NCBI GenBank assembly: GCA_027924585.1
Contig: BSBM01000050.1
Location: 9,323,501 to 9,387,500 of the forward strand
DNA from: Larix kaempferi
Taxonomy: Eukaryota; Streptophyta; Pinopsida; Pinales; Pinaceae
Reading direction: 5' to 3'
DNA: 64,000 nucleotides
Under the pieces are notes generated by a model that saw only the letters and a program-made list of their open reading frames with translations, did not search any database and had not been told where the DNA came from. Of the stretch, positions 1 through 11,639 are shown piece by piece; the stretch's first letter is position 1, and each line of letters opens with the position of its first letter. A program made the translations under genes and the position numbers.

Positions 1-990
1 CATGAAGGATGTTGTTACTCTAGAAGTCAATGGATCAACGGATTAACCAATTGGGAGGTGTCCTGTCTGTTGCAGCAATGCTCTGTTTCAGCGAAGTCCT
101 GTTACAGCTCCACGTGGGAAGGTGTGTTGTTCCTATTAATGTGAGGAACTAAATATGAAGAGTGACAACTAGCACCACGTGTGATTCTTCCCCAAGGCAT
201 TGCGGCTGATACACCTGTGATTTGATCTTGACTTAATGAAATAAACACAAGTTAGCATAAATCAAAGGCTAGAATTCATAACCATAACAATCTTAGGCAT
301 TAAATAAATGAAGCAATAATGAATTATACCTTGTTAGGATTCTGGATTGATCTGGAAGAAAGGCATATATATGGTTCATGGAAATTGGGTGTAACAAGGA
401 AAAATGATGTAATAAGTGTGGTAAAAAAGGGGCAATTCTAGGGCCCAACAAATCCCTCGCTCCCAAGGGGAAAACTCAATGGTTTTGATAGCAAAGAATC
501 CAAGGATGAAAAAGAAGAAATAAAGATGGAAATATGTGAACAATGGTGGGAAGCACAAATGAGAAAGGTACGAAGAATAAGCACGCAACTAAAAAAATAA
601 ATATAGAATGGGGAAAAGAGTGAAGAAAATCAAAGAGATTTATGTCATATGAAGCAGAGAGAGGAATTGACTGGATCCAGACTTAGGGAAAGATGGATAG
701 AAGTTCCAAAAATACCAATAAGAAAAATCTATGGATAAATCCCAAGTGGAAAGAAGGACTACATAACTCAACCACCAAGTAGTGGAACATCATATTAGTC
801 ACTTCAACCACCAAGTAGTGTAACATCAGATTAGTCACTAGAACCAACCTTGGATGTAGTTCCATAACATCAAGAAATATCAAGACCTATGGAAAAAAGA
901 AGTACCCCAAAAAATGAACCCCCCATTGTCGTGGAAGTAGTTACTAGAAGCAACGGAAGTAATACTCCTTTAATCGACCCCTAGGTGCAC
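1..990. other. Unassigned AT-rich flank, no gene seen
   Basis: No open frame with a recognisable domain is visible on either strand. The stretch probably belongs to the 5' part of the gypsy relic that follows, because purine-rich sequence leads straight into its gag remains, but no LTR end, primer-binding site or start codon could be placed. It carries one short tandem repeat, listed separately. Confidence 0.4.
769..840. repeat. 36-bp direct repeat, two copies
   Basis: Two adjacent 36-bp copies beginning CAACCACCAAGTAGTG differ at only a few bases. They give a repeated peptide in one frame but lie in no supported gene. Confidence 0.8.
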
Positions 991-1469
991 TCGCATAATC
1001 TGGTAACAAACTCTCAAAATTTTGTTTTACAATTACCTTGGCATAATCAAATGGGTATCAATACAAATAATTTACAAACCAACGCATTAGGAGGAGGAAG
1101 TAGTAGTAATAGTTATTTTCATAGCAATGGTAACATTATAGTGCAACCCAGACCTCAAGGATTTATACTAGTAGGATACATGACTGTCACAATGGATCGA
1201 GTACTAGTGGGGCCACCCATGAAATGTCCATAATTTTGGCGGAAAGGAAGAGAAGATGATGCAACATAATATGGGTTCCTTTGTGAAGCAATATGGAATG
1301 CAAGAGAAGCCCCAATGGTGCCCAAATTGGTTGAATTGTAGACAAACTTAAGAGGAAGGGCCTTATAATGGTACATGAAGTTACTTGAAACAAGAGGACC
1401 ATTATATCCACTTTAGAAAAGACAGATAAATAGTTCCTAGACAAATTTTCACAACCCAATTCAAAGCAG

Positions 1470-1960
1470 CAAGGTGTTGCAAAATTAAGAGAAATATGGT
1501 AGATGCATGGATAATATGCTTGGGCATATGCACAACATTTTAGGGATGTATTGAATAAAATAACATTTCCAGTGCATGAATCCCACCATAAGGAGTGGTT
1601 TACTCAAGGTTTACTACCATTAACAAGGATATCTTTATCACAGTAGGTGATAGACTCGCCTAGAACTGCATTAGAGAAAGTGATGAAGATTGAGGCCATG
1701 GCTAACTATCCGAACACTACCGTGGTAGGAGCCTCGCCAACTTCAAGAGAATTGGAACAAGTGCATAACAAACTGGTGGAAATAAGCGTAAGAATTCATG
1801 ATCTGAATATATCAAAATAAACCTAGCCATAGGTATGGTGTATTGGCCGCATGACGAAAGGACATTATGCCTCAAAATTCCCCAGGATGAGAAGTGGACA
1901 AATTCTTCTAGGTGGATTGTTTAACAGAGGATCATTTACTGCAAGTTCGAGCCCGACAGT
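1470..1960 (+). pseudogene. gag remnant of gypsy-1
   Basis: The translated frame shows a capsid-like helical segment with YAQHFRDVLNKITFP followed by WFTQGLLPLTR and then LEKVMKIEAMANYP, the layout of plant gypsy gag. A KGHYASKFP stretch near 1855-1885 resembles the second half of a CCHC zinc knuckle with the last cysteine lost. Stops interrupt it at several places and no start could be chosen. Family resemblance is from memory of plant gag proteins. Confidence 0.6.
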
Positions 1961-2939
1961 TGTGTAGGTTTCCATGGAGAACCCATTTCACTCTGCAAGA
2001 TTAACAACATATCCAGAACCACCAAGTGCTTCCCCCAACGATTATTGCAATATTTTGAAAGCATTTGGTTATCTACCGTGACTTTCCCAATTTTATAGAA
2101 ATACTCCTTAGTCCCAAACACAGTATACTATGACTTTTGTGATTCCATTATACATAGCACTAAGAAGTGCGGGGAACTAGACACTTTGACAGAAAGACTA
2201 TATTCTCTATATATCAAGTAGTATATCAACCCCCAGGAATAGGATAAGGACATGGGAGAGGATTTGGCACTAGATGAGGAGGTGCTCACACAGGACCCAT
2301 CCGATGTTACAAATGAAATGAAATTGGCCATCTTGCCTGCAACTGTCCTTTTCCAAAAATACCATGGTGTACATACTGTCGCACAAACACCCAAACCATG
2401 GAGGAATTCCCTAAATTTATCGCAAAATGGGAAGATCACTCAAAGTGACCATCCAACTTTATTAGTTGTGAACCACAAGAATACTGAAGTGCAGCAGGAC
2501 TTATTGTTACTTAGACAGGTGCAAGAGATGGATCAACGATGACCAAAATCACCATTGATCACGAAGGAAACACTAAGGAATAATACGTATATTACATTCC
2601 AGTAGAAAGAGATCTATCGAGAGGCCACAAACATGTTTGGTGGAATACCAACCCCGCCATCTCTAGATGAAGTAGGACCATCTCACCAATATAGAAAGGA
2701 TGACCCAAAAATTGATGAGGGAGAATTAGATAATAACAAAGAAAGGGACTCTATTTCATTATGGTTCTTACCCAAATATATTCTAGAATATGAGAATGTC
2801 ACGCAGAAGTTGCATGGAGCACTTCACAACTACAGGATGTTGTGGAAATTGATGGAAATATCTATTCCCTACTACCAAAAAGTAACTTGCATTTTATGTG
2901 ACAAAGGAGAAGGAAGAGGACTGGTCGAGAGTTATGTCT

Positions 2940-3260
2940 AGATGCACATGTACATGGCTATGTTATTAAGAATGTGGTGCTAGACGTAGGTTCTAATGTA
3001 AACATAATTCCAAAGAATTCATGGGAAGCAATGAGATCTCCTTTTGTTTTCTACTCTCCCATTCATTTGAGGAAGGAAAATCAATATCCAATTTTCCCCA
3101 TTGTCTAGATACACAATGTTGAAGTTTATTTGGGAGGTATCAAAACCACTACATATTTGAAGTAATAGAGATCATGGAAGGAATGGATCCCTAGCCAACA
3201 TTGCTAGGAATCAAATGGGATTATGAAACTATGGAATAATTGATTTGAAAAACAGAATAA
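2940..3260 (+). pseudogene. Retroviral-type aspartic protease remnant of gypsy-1
   Basis: The peptide VVLDVGSNVNIIPKNSWE matches the active-site region of gypsy proteases, with the usual D-S/T-G changed to D-V-G. It is followed by a flap-like VEVYLGGIKTT region and by TLLGIKWDYE, which corresponds to the conserved LLGxxW segment near the end of the domain. Several stops are present. It would have cleaved the gag-pol polyprotein in the virus-like particle. Confidence 0.65.
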
Positions 3261-3659
3261 TGAATTTGAGGTTGATGGCATGAAGGTAACACAACCTCTA
3301 GATCCACACCAAATTCTATGATACATAGAGCCAATCAAATAAAATATGGAACGATATGTCCTAGACAACGTATATTCTTTGACAGCAGGTAAAAGGGAAG
3401 ATTATGTAAACTTGATAGTAGAGGGATCAATAATATGGAGGAGCATTCAATCCTTTGGCATTGATTCTAAGTAGGCTCGGGACAAATGAAAAAATTGGTG
3501 ACATGAGCTCTCATCCATACATTGTGCAATGGTGAAATCAGTTCTTTGGATTGGAGTAGAAGCACATGCAAGGTTTGACGTAACCAATAGCTTAGACCAA
3601 TTCCTTAGGAAAATGGACTTAGTCATAGTGGAATACCGCATGGATGTTCTGGATAACAT

Positions 3660-4090
3660 GCTTAAAGGGACTCTCGCAATATGGTGAGTGACACACAAAG
3701 ATGACATACCTAATTGGGACACCACTCAGCTGGCACTAATGATCAGATTCAAGCCATCCATGCATGGAAATATAGTGAAAGAAATATACCTAGGAGAGAC
3801 CATTCCCTATGAGCACATTGACTTGTGTGAGCACCAACCAATGGGAATCAGATGGACTACAACTAGGATTTTGGGTTCATCGATTCTTTCATGAGCTTGG
3901 ACCTATTCTACAAGCTTCATACCTACACGAAGAAACAAGGAAACATATAGGACGTTGGAAGAAGATGAGTGCAAAAAAATTTCAAGACTTTTCTTTTTCA
4001 GTAACTAGTGATACATTGATGGAATCATTGTTGGATATTAAGGAAGCGTTATTCACAAATAGGTTGTGGAATGTGGGACACTCATATTTA
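3660..4090 (+). pseudogene. Gag-like segment between protease and reverse transcriptase (gypsy-1)
   Basis: In two overlapping frames the sequence gives THKDDIPNWDTTQLAL, then YLGETIPYEHIDLCEHQ, then WVHRFFHELGPILQASYLHE and a KKFQDFSFS stretch. This looks like a Retrotrans_gag-type capsid fold, with its W..F...L.......Y pattern, yet it lies downstream of the protease and about 330 bp upstream of the reverse transcriptase. One frameshift near 3850 joins the halves. Its position is odd for gag. It could be a linker domain typical of this lineage or a piece of a second element. Confidence 0.4.
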
Positions 4091-4389
4091 TTTCCTATGC
4101 ATTAGGAATTTTCAAATGTTACATTCATGATTCCCAAAGTCATATCCCCTCTTTGTTGTGCAAAGGTATAGAAAGAGAAATATGATCCATATGAGCTCAA
4201 GCATTTTCAACACTTAACCTTCAAGGAGTTAGAAGGATAACAAGAAATAAGATAGACAAAACCTGAAGAGACATAAGCAATCTCCGTGCAACCTATGAAG
4301 TTGTTGAAAGTCAACATTTGCTACTGAATATAAATTGAACATGGAAGCCATGGGGGATTACTGGGAGGAGAAAAGCTTCAGAGAATTTA

Positions 4390-5700
4390 AAGGGATTTAA
4401 AGAGATCTAGCCAAAATGAAAATTGTGTTGAAACTAGACACCAAACCTGTTAAGCATCGACCATATAGACTAACTCCCCAAGTGAAGCAAAAAGTGAAAA
4501 AGGAGATTGGCCACATGTTAAGTGACAATCTGATTTTCCCGATAGATGAATCAAACTATATCAACCATATCATCACCCAAAGCAAGAAATATACATAGGA
4601 CATTAGGGTGTGCATAAACTATCGTAGCCTAAATGCTTCCTATGCCCATGACCATTTCCCGACACCATTTAGTGACTAAGTACAACATCAAGTAGAAGGA
4701 AATGAGCCATATCCATTAATTGATGGATTCTCGGGCTACCACCAGGTCATAAGTGTTGAAGAAGATAAGAAGAAGACCACATTCACTATAGAATGGGGAT
4801 CATTTACTTATAATGTGATTCCATTTGGATTGAAAAATGCACCATCCATTTTCTCAAGGATGACTAGATAGTCTACAACCTACTCAAAGATCATATTGCA
4901 CTTCTTCGTCTTATGTGAGATCGTTGCACACAAATGGAAATTTCTTGAACTTTCAGAAATGCATTTTTTGTGTTCCTTTTGGTAACCTATTGGGCCATAT
5001 TCTGTGCAAAGATGGAGTTTTGGTAGATCCTACGCAAATAGCAGCAATTGTGAATCTGTAGGCCCCAACACCAGTAAAGAAATTGTGATCCGCCTTGGTA
5101 CATATAGGGTATTAAAAGGGTATAATCCACAATTATGCCTCCATCAATGTTCCCTTGGAACAATTATTGAATAAAGTGGAAACTTTCAAGTTGAATGGTG
5201 ATTGTGAAAAATCTTTAGCAACATTAAAAGTAAAAATGGTAAACACTCCAATCCTAGCATTTCTAAATTGGAAAAATGAGTTACATGTACATTTTGATGC
5301 ATCAAGTATCACTCTTGGTTTTATCTTATCCCATCAAGGAGAAGGTGAGGTGGACCATCCAATTTACTTTTCCAATAGAAAGCTATCTCAAGTGGATCAC
5401 AATTACACAACAACAGAGCGAGAAGGATTGGCTATGATTTATGCATTGTAGAAGTTCCACCATTACTTGTTGGGAGGACATTTTAATCTTTTTACTAATC
5501 ACTCAAATCTGAAATATTTGGTTAGCAAGCCCATTATAGAAGGACAAATCTACTGATGGTTACTCTTATTACAATAGTTCTCCTTTGAAATAATAGTCAA
5601 ACCCAGGAAGGATACCATGGTCTTGATCATCTATCATAAATCGAGTCTAGAGAATTTGATGAGCCCATTGATGACCAGTTACCAAATGCATCACTTTTCA
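4390..5700 (+). pseudogene. pol: Reverse transcriptase-RNase H remnant of gypsy-1
   Basis: The start of the reverse transcriptase is clear at 4416-4600, with KPVKHRPYRLTPQVKQKVKK. It continues with DGFSGYHQVISVEEDKKKTT and NVIPFGLKNAPSIFSRM around 4720-4865. The YxDD catalytic motif expected near 4900 is missing, through deletion or decay. RNase H follows: FDASSITLGFILSHQGEGE at 5296-5350, TTEREGLAMIYAL at 5410-5450, then a YLLGGHF..FTNHSNLKYLV-like segment. The domain order and spacing are normal for Ty3/gypsy. Many stops and shifts rule out function. Confidence 0.85.
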
Positions 5701-5829
5701 GGGTAGAATCCATTCCATACCATTTGTAAGAGATTGCATTGTTCCTTGCCATAGGAAAGGCCCTAGATGATTATTAAGCAAAATAAAAGCATCAATTTTT
5801 TGTTAGAGCCACATAATATTCGTTGATCA

Positions 5830-6965
5830 CATGAAAAATTTACAAATTAGGAGTTGATGATATTCTATTCTGGTGTGTATTAGATCATGAATGCCAAATC
5901 ATTTTATGGGAATTCCACACTGATTTTACGGGTGTCCATGTTGGTATAAAATCAACACAAAAGAAGGTACTCCAAGAAAAACTATGGTGTCCCACAATGT
6001 TTGAAGATGCCAAGGAGTATGCCATGAAATGCGATGTCTGTCAATGGGTAGGAAGACCATCTCGCTGAGACAAGCTTCCCCTTCATCCATATCAAATTTT
6101 GAAACCGTTTGAAAAATGGGTGATTGATTTTGTGGGACCTATCAACCCACCGGCAAAGCATTCTAAATCCTGCTACATTATCACTGCAACATACTATTTA
6201 ACCAAATGGGATGAATAACATCAGTTCACAATTGTTCCGTAGAGATAACAACTCAGTTCATTTATGGAAAATTATTTCTTGGTTAGTATGCCCATAATCC
6301 TTACAAGTGATCATGGAAAGCACTTTCTAAACAACACTATTGAAGAGTTGAAAAATGAATTTGTAATTCAACACCAGAAAAGCAGTCCATATCATTCTCA
6401 GGCAAATGGCACTATTGAATATTTCAACAAGATCCTAGAAAATGGAATGACCAAAGTATGTTGTGCAAATAGGTATGATTGGGATGAATGGATTCCAACT
6501 GTATTATTTCCATACATAATACTACTAAGAATCTTCAAAAGAAGATTCCATTACAATTAGTCTATGGAAGAGAAGCACTAGTTACTTGGGAGTTTGTAGT
6601 TCCAAGTATTTACATTGCACATGAAACATACATGACAGAGGAGGATTCAATTGCATAACGTCTTGTGGAACTGATAGAAATTGAAGAATCTTAGTTCCTA
6701 GATGACGATAATGCAAAAGTGGAAAAAGGAAAATAGAAGGCATGGTACATTAGACACATAAAGCATAAACAATTCGCTAAAGGAGACAAAGTGCTACTCT
6801 ATGATAGCAAATTCATGCAACATATAGGAAAGTATAGATGCATTGGTTAGGACCATTTATTGGTACATAAACCAAATATTCAGGCACTATGAAACCTATG
6901 CAACTTGATGGTATCCTATATCCATGATGGGTGAATGGTACACGCCTAAATCCCTATGTTTATAA
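5830..6965 (+). pseudogene. pol: Integrase remnant of gypsy-1
   Basis: A zinc-binding H2C2 region is visible around 5900-6050: H in EFHTDFTGVHVG, then CDVCQWVGRPSR. The catalytic core follows with VIDFVGPINPPAKH and YYLTKWDE, then TSDHGKHFLNN (second aspartate) and QANGTIEYFNKILEN (glutamate) at 6300-6440. The tail reads to about 6960. This integrase would have inserted the cDNA. Stops and one or more frameshifts break it. Confidence 0.8.
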
Positions 6966-6999
6966 TCAATAATTATGCAAGAGGCCACTTCTACTTTCG

Positions 7000-7329
7000 G
7001 GAATGAGTTAGTTAGAAGTTAGGTTCATTTCTAGTTTGGTGAGTTTTATACTTTCAACTCTTAGAAGTTTCTTTCAGTGCAGTTAGTTGGCAGTTAGTTC
7101 AAACCATTGTGGTTGGGGAGGGACATACAATTCAATTCAATTTCCGTCGACGGCACGTTAACTCAGTCCAACTATCTTTTTGTTATTTATGAGTTTTAAT
7201 GACCATATCCTCTAGAATAAATCTTGATCGTCTGAAACCAGTAGTCATTTATAACATTTAGGAAAGTAATTATATCGAATCCCCACTAATCTCTACCATT
7301 AATGCTTCATATTTTTGAATTGATTTTCC
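7000..7329. other. Non-coding junction, possible gypsy-1 3' end
   Basis: No gene. A GTTAGTTGGCAGTTAGTT tract and a purine-rich GGTTGGGGAGGGA run near 7110-7124 could be the 3' untranslated end and polypurine tract of gypsy-1, but no matching LTR was found to prove it. Confidence 0.3.
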
Positions 7330-7383
7330 TATTAAAGGATGGCGATTTCAAATACATTACACATTGTGAAGAACTGACATACA

Positions 7384-8654
7384 CATTTGGAAATTGAAGA
7401 TGTTTGAGCATATGAAGAGACTGGATCTCTTTGATCTCTCTATTGGAGTTGTTAGTATGCCTACATTCTATTAAGAGAATCGCAATTGGTTCAATGATTG
7501 TGATAGAGAATTTGGAATTATGTGTTAGGAAATTACTCCTTACATGTGCTACCTCATTGATATTGTTGATCTCCCAAGTGAGCTCCGAAGCATTCTAGAT
7601 GGAGCAATTGGCCAAAAAAATATGAGGAAGAGATAAGCCATATGGAGAGAGATCCTATTAGAGACACCTCCTCAAATTTTCTCACTAATGTCACTAATGT
7701 CTCAACCTAAAGCTTCTCAGATGAAGTTGTTCAGGAAGAAGAAGAAGTTGCAGAAGGTTCAACACATACAGTTCTTGTTGAAGATATTCTCCTTGATTCA
7801 AATGCTTCCTATGTTTTGTCATGGAGCAGTAATTGAAGAGATCTCTTCTTGTGTGGCTCTAGAATTTGAGAAATCAGATCTCTCTCCTTCGCATGTAGCT
7901 GCTAATGATGAAGAAGATCCAACTAATGGAAATACAGTTGTTGAAGATCAATTCATCCATTCATCTCTCATGTTCTCCTATGAGTATTCTAATTCGAATT
8001 CCAAGCAAGATAAGCCAGTTTATGCTCTAGAAAATGAAGAGGAATTCGATTACTCTCTTTCACATGAGTCTACTGGTGTGCAAAATGGTGATCTACTGAA
8101 TTTTTTGGAGTTTATATCAAATTCTTGAGATACTGCATTTGCACTCCTTGGTCACATGATTCATATGTACTTCTACTTGATCATTGGCACATGTTCTTAG
8201 AGTTGCACTAAAGATGGGGGACACCACCATTCACTTGGGTTCAAGTATAAAGCATATCATGGTACATTTGGTTTTGATATTATCCTTGTTGGTTCGAAGG
8301 ATATCTCAAGGGACCATCTACACATTCTTGGAGTTGATCCTACCTCATTTGGTTCAAAATTCAAGTTCTAGGATGATATACATATTCTTGGAGTTGTTCT
8401 TACCATGTTTGGTTCAATGAGCAAGTCCAAGGAGCTTCCAAATTCACTTGATTCCATTGGTGGATAAATCAAGCACATGTTTTGGGAGCATGATCCTCTT
8501 ATACCAAGGAGGAAGATACCTCCAGACATCTTCAGTGCTAGAGAGCATCACTAAAAGTTTTGGTAAGTTTCATTTCCATTTTGAGGGGAGGTTTTTCCCA
8601 AGTGGTTTTCCTCTTTTACCTTATTTGTTTGGACAAATAAAATGTAAAGGGTGA
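7384..8654 (+). pseudogene. Gag-plus-tail ORF remnant (sister of element H ORF)
   Basis: The frame starts in a copia-like gag N-terminus (WKLKMFEHMKRLDLFDLS) and runs through several stops and at least two shifts. The best open piece, 7688-8128, is acidic and Ser-rich. From about 8140 the peptide parallels the element H protein: FALLGHMIHMYFYLIIGTCS, HHHSLGFKYKAYHG, SKDISRDHLHILGVDPTS, and at 8470-8520 KHMFWEHDPLIPRRKIPPDI, against KHMLFEHEPLLPKKKIPPDI in H. The relic continues to 8654 with a GEG-poor, Phe-rich tail that H has lost to a stop. The function of the tail is unknown. Confidence 0.65.
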
Positions 8655-8710
8655 CCATAATCCTTTGTTTCTAGGGTCCTAATCTTATTTTAATCACATA
8701 AGTCAGGCTT

Positions 8711-8719
8711 AAGGGGGGG
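8711..8719 (+). other. Polypurine tract of the 7.3 kb relic
   Basis: AAGGGGGGG lies directly before TGTTGG, the LTR start. This is the standard plus-strand primer position. Element H has an equivalent run of G at its own LTR edge. Confidence 0.8.
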
Positions 8720-9403
8720 TGTTGGAATAATTAATCCATCTAGACCTTGGTTTAGACACTATTTTATGTTTCCTAATGGTTTAGAAATTGCTAGTTGTTC
8801 ACCTAGTGCTTGCTTGGCCTACCTTTGTGATGTTTATCCACAATAGCATCCTCATTTAGATTTTACTTTTCTTTTCTGAGTTATGGAACCCTTGTCCTAC
8901 TTTATTATGCTTTTATGAGTTAAAGTAGCTTTTGCTATGCTTTTCTCCTAGATAAGGATGAGTTAGGTGCACTTGGGTAACTTGGGAAAGTTTTCCAACT
9001 TTTGCCTCAACTCCTTCCATATTTTTCCCTTGAAAAGATACTCATTAGCTAATTTTTGGACACTCATGGAATAACTAGGCCCACTTAGGCAATTCTTGAC
9101 CTTTTGCTATGAGTTTGATATTACTTTTGTCATAGATGGGGATTTTTACTAAATCTAATCCTGCCAAATGTGAGCTACTCGAATTGCCTCCAAGGAATTC
9201 GAATTTCATCTTTGAGGATGTCTATACGTTGTACTTATATTATTCACTATGAAGCTAATTGATGATTAATCCTCTAGTGTGATTTTCCACTAATGTTCTG
9301 CATATACTTTCTTCGTGTTTCTTCTATTTTCTGCACATCTTTGAGAAAACTAATTCTGAGGAATTTTATGTTACCAGATCCTGACTGTGACAAAATTTTC
9401 ACA
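8720..9403 (+). repeat. 3' LTR of the 7.3 kb relic (684 bp)
   Basis: It begins TGTTGGAATAATT after the purine tract and is judged to end at ...GACAAAATTTTCACA by comparison with the H LTR end, which reads ...GTGAGTATTTTCACA. The 5-bp after it is CAAGA, but no matching upstream copy was found. The end is less certain than the start. Confidence 0.6.
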
Positions 9404-10160
9404 CAAGATATCGGGAAATCCCAAAAAAATTATCCAATGCCAATATTTCTCTTGGCAAGTGGCAGACAAATTTGGAATAATTCGAAGATATCAGGAAGGA
9501 GGTATCTACCAAGCTACCAGATTTGGATCCTTCATTTGAAAGGAAAGTAGCAGAGGATGTGTAAGGATCAAGAATGCAACAAATTTGACTCGAGGGTGAT
9601 TTAACCCTTGTGGTCGGGTCCTATTTGCTTTTTTTTTTTTGGAGAGGACCGCAAAAGGAAGAAGAGGAAAGGACCAAATAAGGAAGTGCGGGGTAAAGGA
9701 GTTGGAGTTACGGAAAAGATGCTAAAGGATGCAACCATTTTGGACCCACCCTTGCAATTATAAAAGGAAGCAGAAAGGGAGACAGAAGCGAGAGATGTGA
9801 GAGATAAGAGGAAAAGTATAATAGCAAAAGATGGAGATAGCCAGATCTGCAGTAGAGGATAATGTATTTGGGTTTTGGATAGTTGGGTTTTTCTTACATG
9901 TTTTGTACATGCTGCGACAGGTAGTTCCTCGGTGATTGTAAGGCCATAGAGACACAATGTAATGAACTTTATTTTTTGTAATGAAGAAAGATTTATGGGT
10001 CCCTCAATTTTTTGTGTTGAATATGTTTGTCTTTCATGTGCTTACTCTTTATTTTCTATAAGTAATATATATGCTAATGTTGATATGTTGTGAGATAAAT
10101 AATGTTGTGATATCTTAGTATGAATATTGTTGCGATATGAATGATAAGAACTTTCACAAC
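9404..10160 (+). other. Non-coding stretch with promoter-like features, possible LTR piece
   Basis: No gene. ATTATAAAAGG at about 9757-9767 resembles a plant TATA box, followed downstream by AATGAA and AATGTAATGAA motifs near 9950-9985 that could act in polyadenylation. This is the layout of the U3-R-U5 part of an LTR, perhaps that of gypsy-1, but no partner copy is in the window. Confidence 0.3.
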
Positions 10161-10269
10161 CATATCCTTACAGTTAACCAATGCCTATCGCACACCAGTA
10201 TTAGCTATGCTTTGGGTGATACCTTCTCCTTTGGGGGATTGAAAATTCCATCACACTAGACTACAATGG

Positions 10270-11560
10270 TACCTTTGTTGGACCATGCGCGAGAACCTGA
10301 TCGCAATTTTGCACCAATAGTAGTCGAAAGAGAGATTACCTTATGTTTCTTACACGAACGGACCAAGGGTCCATAGCTAAGTTGAAACACATAACCAAAA
10401 GTGGACTATGTGTCAACGATGGTTTTGGCACAATTGAAATTAGTAAATCCAACCAGTGGATCTATACTACAACAATATTTGATGCCAAATTGATAAGTAC
10501 CCTTAATGTATCAAACAATTTTATTTAAAACTTCCCAGTGGATTTCTTTGGGATCCTGCATGAACTAGGGAACCACACTAATGGAAAAGGAGATGTCGGG
10601 CCTACTGTGAGTTAAGTAAACAATATTATCAACTCACCATCGATAAAAGGTGGTGTCAACTTAGGGCAAGTCACAATCCTTAGATAATTTGACAGCTGAC
10701 TGAAAAGGTGTAGCACAAGACTTTTAGTCATCCATTCAAATTAATTCAAAATATCCAAATATTAGTTGGCTTGAGAAATAAAGATACCATCATTCATTTG
10801 TAGTAGTTGAATGCCCAAAAATAAAGGAAAATGGACAAGGTTAGTCATTTCAAAGGTATCTACAAGTTGTTTCTTCAGTCTCAAAATTAATTTGACATTA
10901 TTTCTAGTTATGAGGTAAATCATCAACATACAATGCAACAATCAAAGTATCACCATGATCATGTAATACATAAATACTATGATATATTCACAATGTTTGA
11001 ATTCAAGATTGATGAAGAACCAACAAATCTTCTCATACCAAGCACGTGGGGCTTTCTTCAAACCATACAAATATTTCTCCAATCAACAAATGAGATTGTA
11101 ATCCTTCACAAAAACAAGAGGTTGCTCCATATATATTTCTTTGGAAAAATATCCATGAATAAACACACTTATCACTTCCATGTGATGAATTTCTCATCCA
11201 AACCGAGCAATAAGTGAAAGAATCAACTGAATCAAGTTCATATTTGCAACAAGTCCAAAGGTAGTTAATTCCTTCTTGTTGAGATAAGACCTTGGCTACC
11301 AAACGAGCCTTGTGATGTTCAACAACACCTTCTAAAGTAAACTTGGTATTGTATACCCATTGACATTTCAAAGCATTATTTCCATGTGGTTGTGGAACTA
11401 ATCCCAAAGTATGATTTTTCAATAAGGAATCAATTTCAACATACATAAAATTCTACCATCAAGTAGTCCCTGGGCATCAACATAGGTGTCAGGATCATAG
11501 GTTTCATAAACACGAGCCATCAAGGAAACACTGCCATGTTGTTTCTGACTGTGGATATGT
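10270..11560 (-). pseudogene. pol: Ty1/copia pol relic (reverse transcriptase and part of RNase H)
   Basis: Read leftwards from about 11530 the frame gives TYVDAQGLLDGRILCM, IDSLLKNHTLGLVPQPHGN, KCQWVYNTKF and VEHHKARLVAKVLSQQEG, the start of a copia reverse transcriptase. Near 10850-10600 it gives a FPLFLGIQLLQMNDGIFISQ segment, VYLTHSRPDISF and KEIHWEVLNKI, then FGIKYCCSIDPLVGFTNFN at the start of RNase H. Stops and frameshifts are frequent and the YVDD stretch is degraded. No LTRs were identified. It lies on the opposite strand to its neighbours and is an isolated fragment. Confidence 0.8.
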
Positions 11561-11639
11561 CGATTGATATTAGTGTCACCAACGTCAGGTCCATCAAATT
11601 CAATAGTTTTAGCATCCCACCAAGGTAAAAAGGTTGTTA

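Larger units (their letters stand above)
1000..6965 (+). mobile_element. Degenerate Ty3/gypsy retrotransposon relic (gypsy-1)
   Basis: Read on the + strand this stretch gives, in order, remains of gag, protease, a second gag-like segment, reverse transcriptase, RNase H and integrase, which is the Ty3/gypsy order. All frames are broken many times and the reverse transcriptase has lost its catalytic YxDD stretch, so the copy is dead and old. No LTR pair could be placed. The pol end is near 6960, where a WVNGTRLNPYVYNQ-like tail is followed by a stop and non-coding sequence. It is more decayed than the nested elements further right. Confidence 0.85.
7330..9403 (+). mobile_element. Relic of a gag-only copia-type LTR element (sister of element H)
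   Basis: The 5' LTR and primer site are missing, but the coding relic, a polypurine tract at 8711-8719 and a 3' LTR at 8720-9403 are in the right order. The protein relic matches element H (51862-54866) over its C-terminal half, the LTR begins TGTTGGAATA against TGTTGGGATA in H, and both LTRs end in TTTTCACA. No protease, integrase or reverse transcriptase is present, so it was non-autonomous. Confidence 0.7.

Noticed and set aside
9757-9985. A promoter and polyadenylation signal of a cellular gene
   Set aside because: No coding exon, splice pattern or known gene follows, and the layout is that of an LTR.
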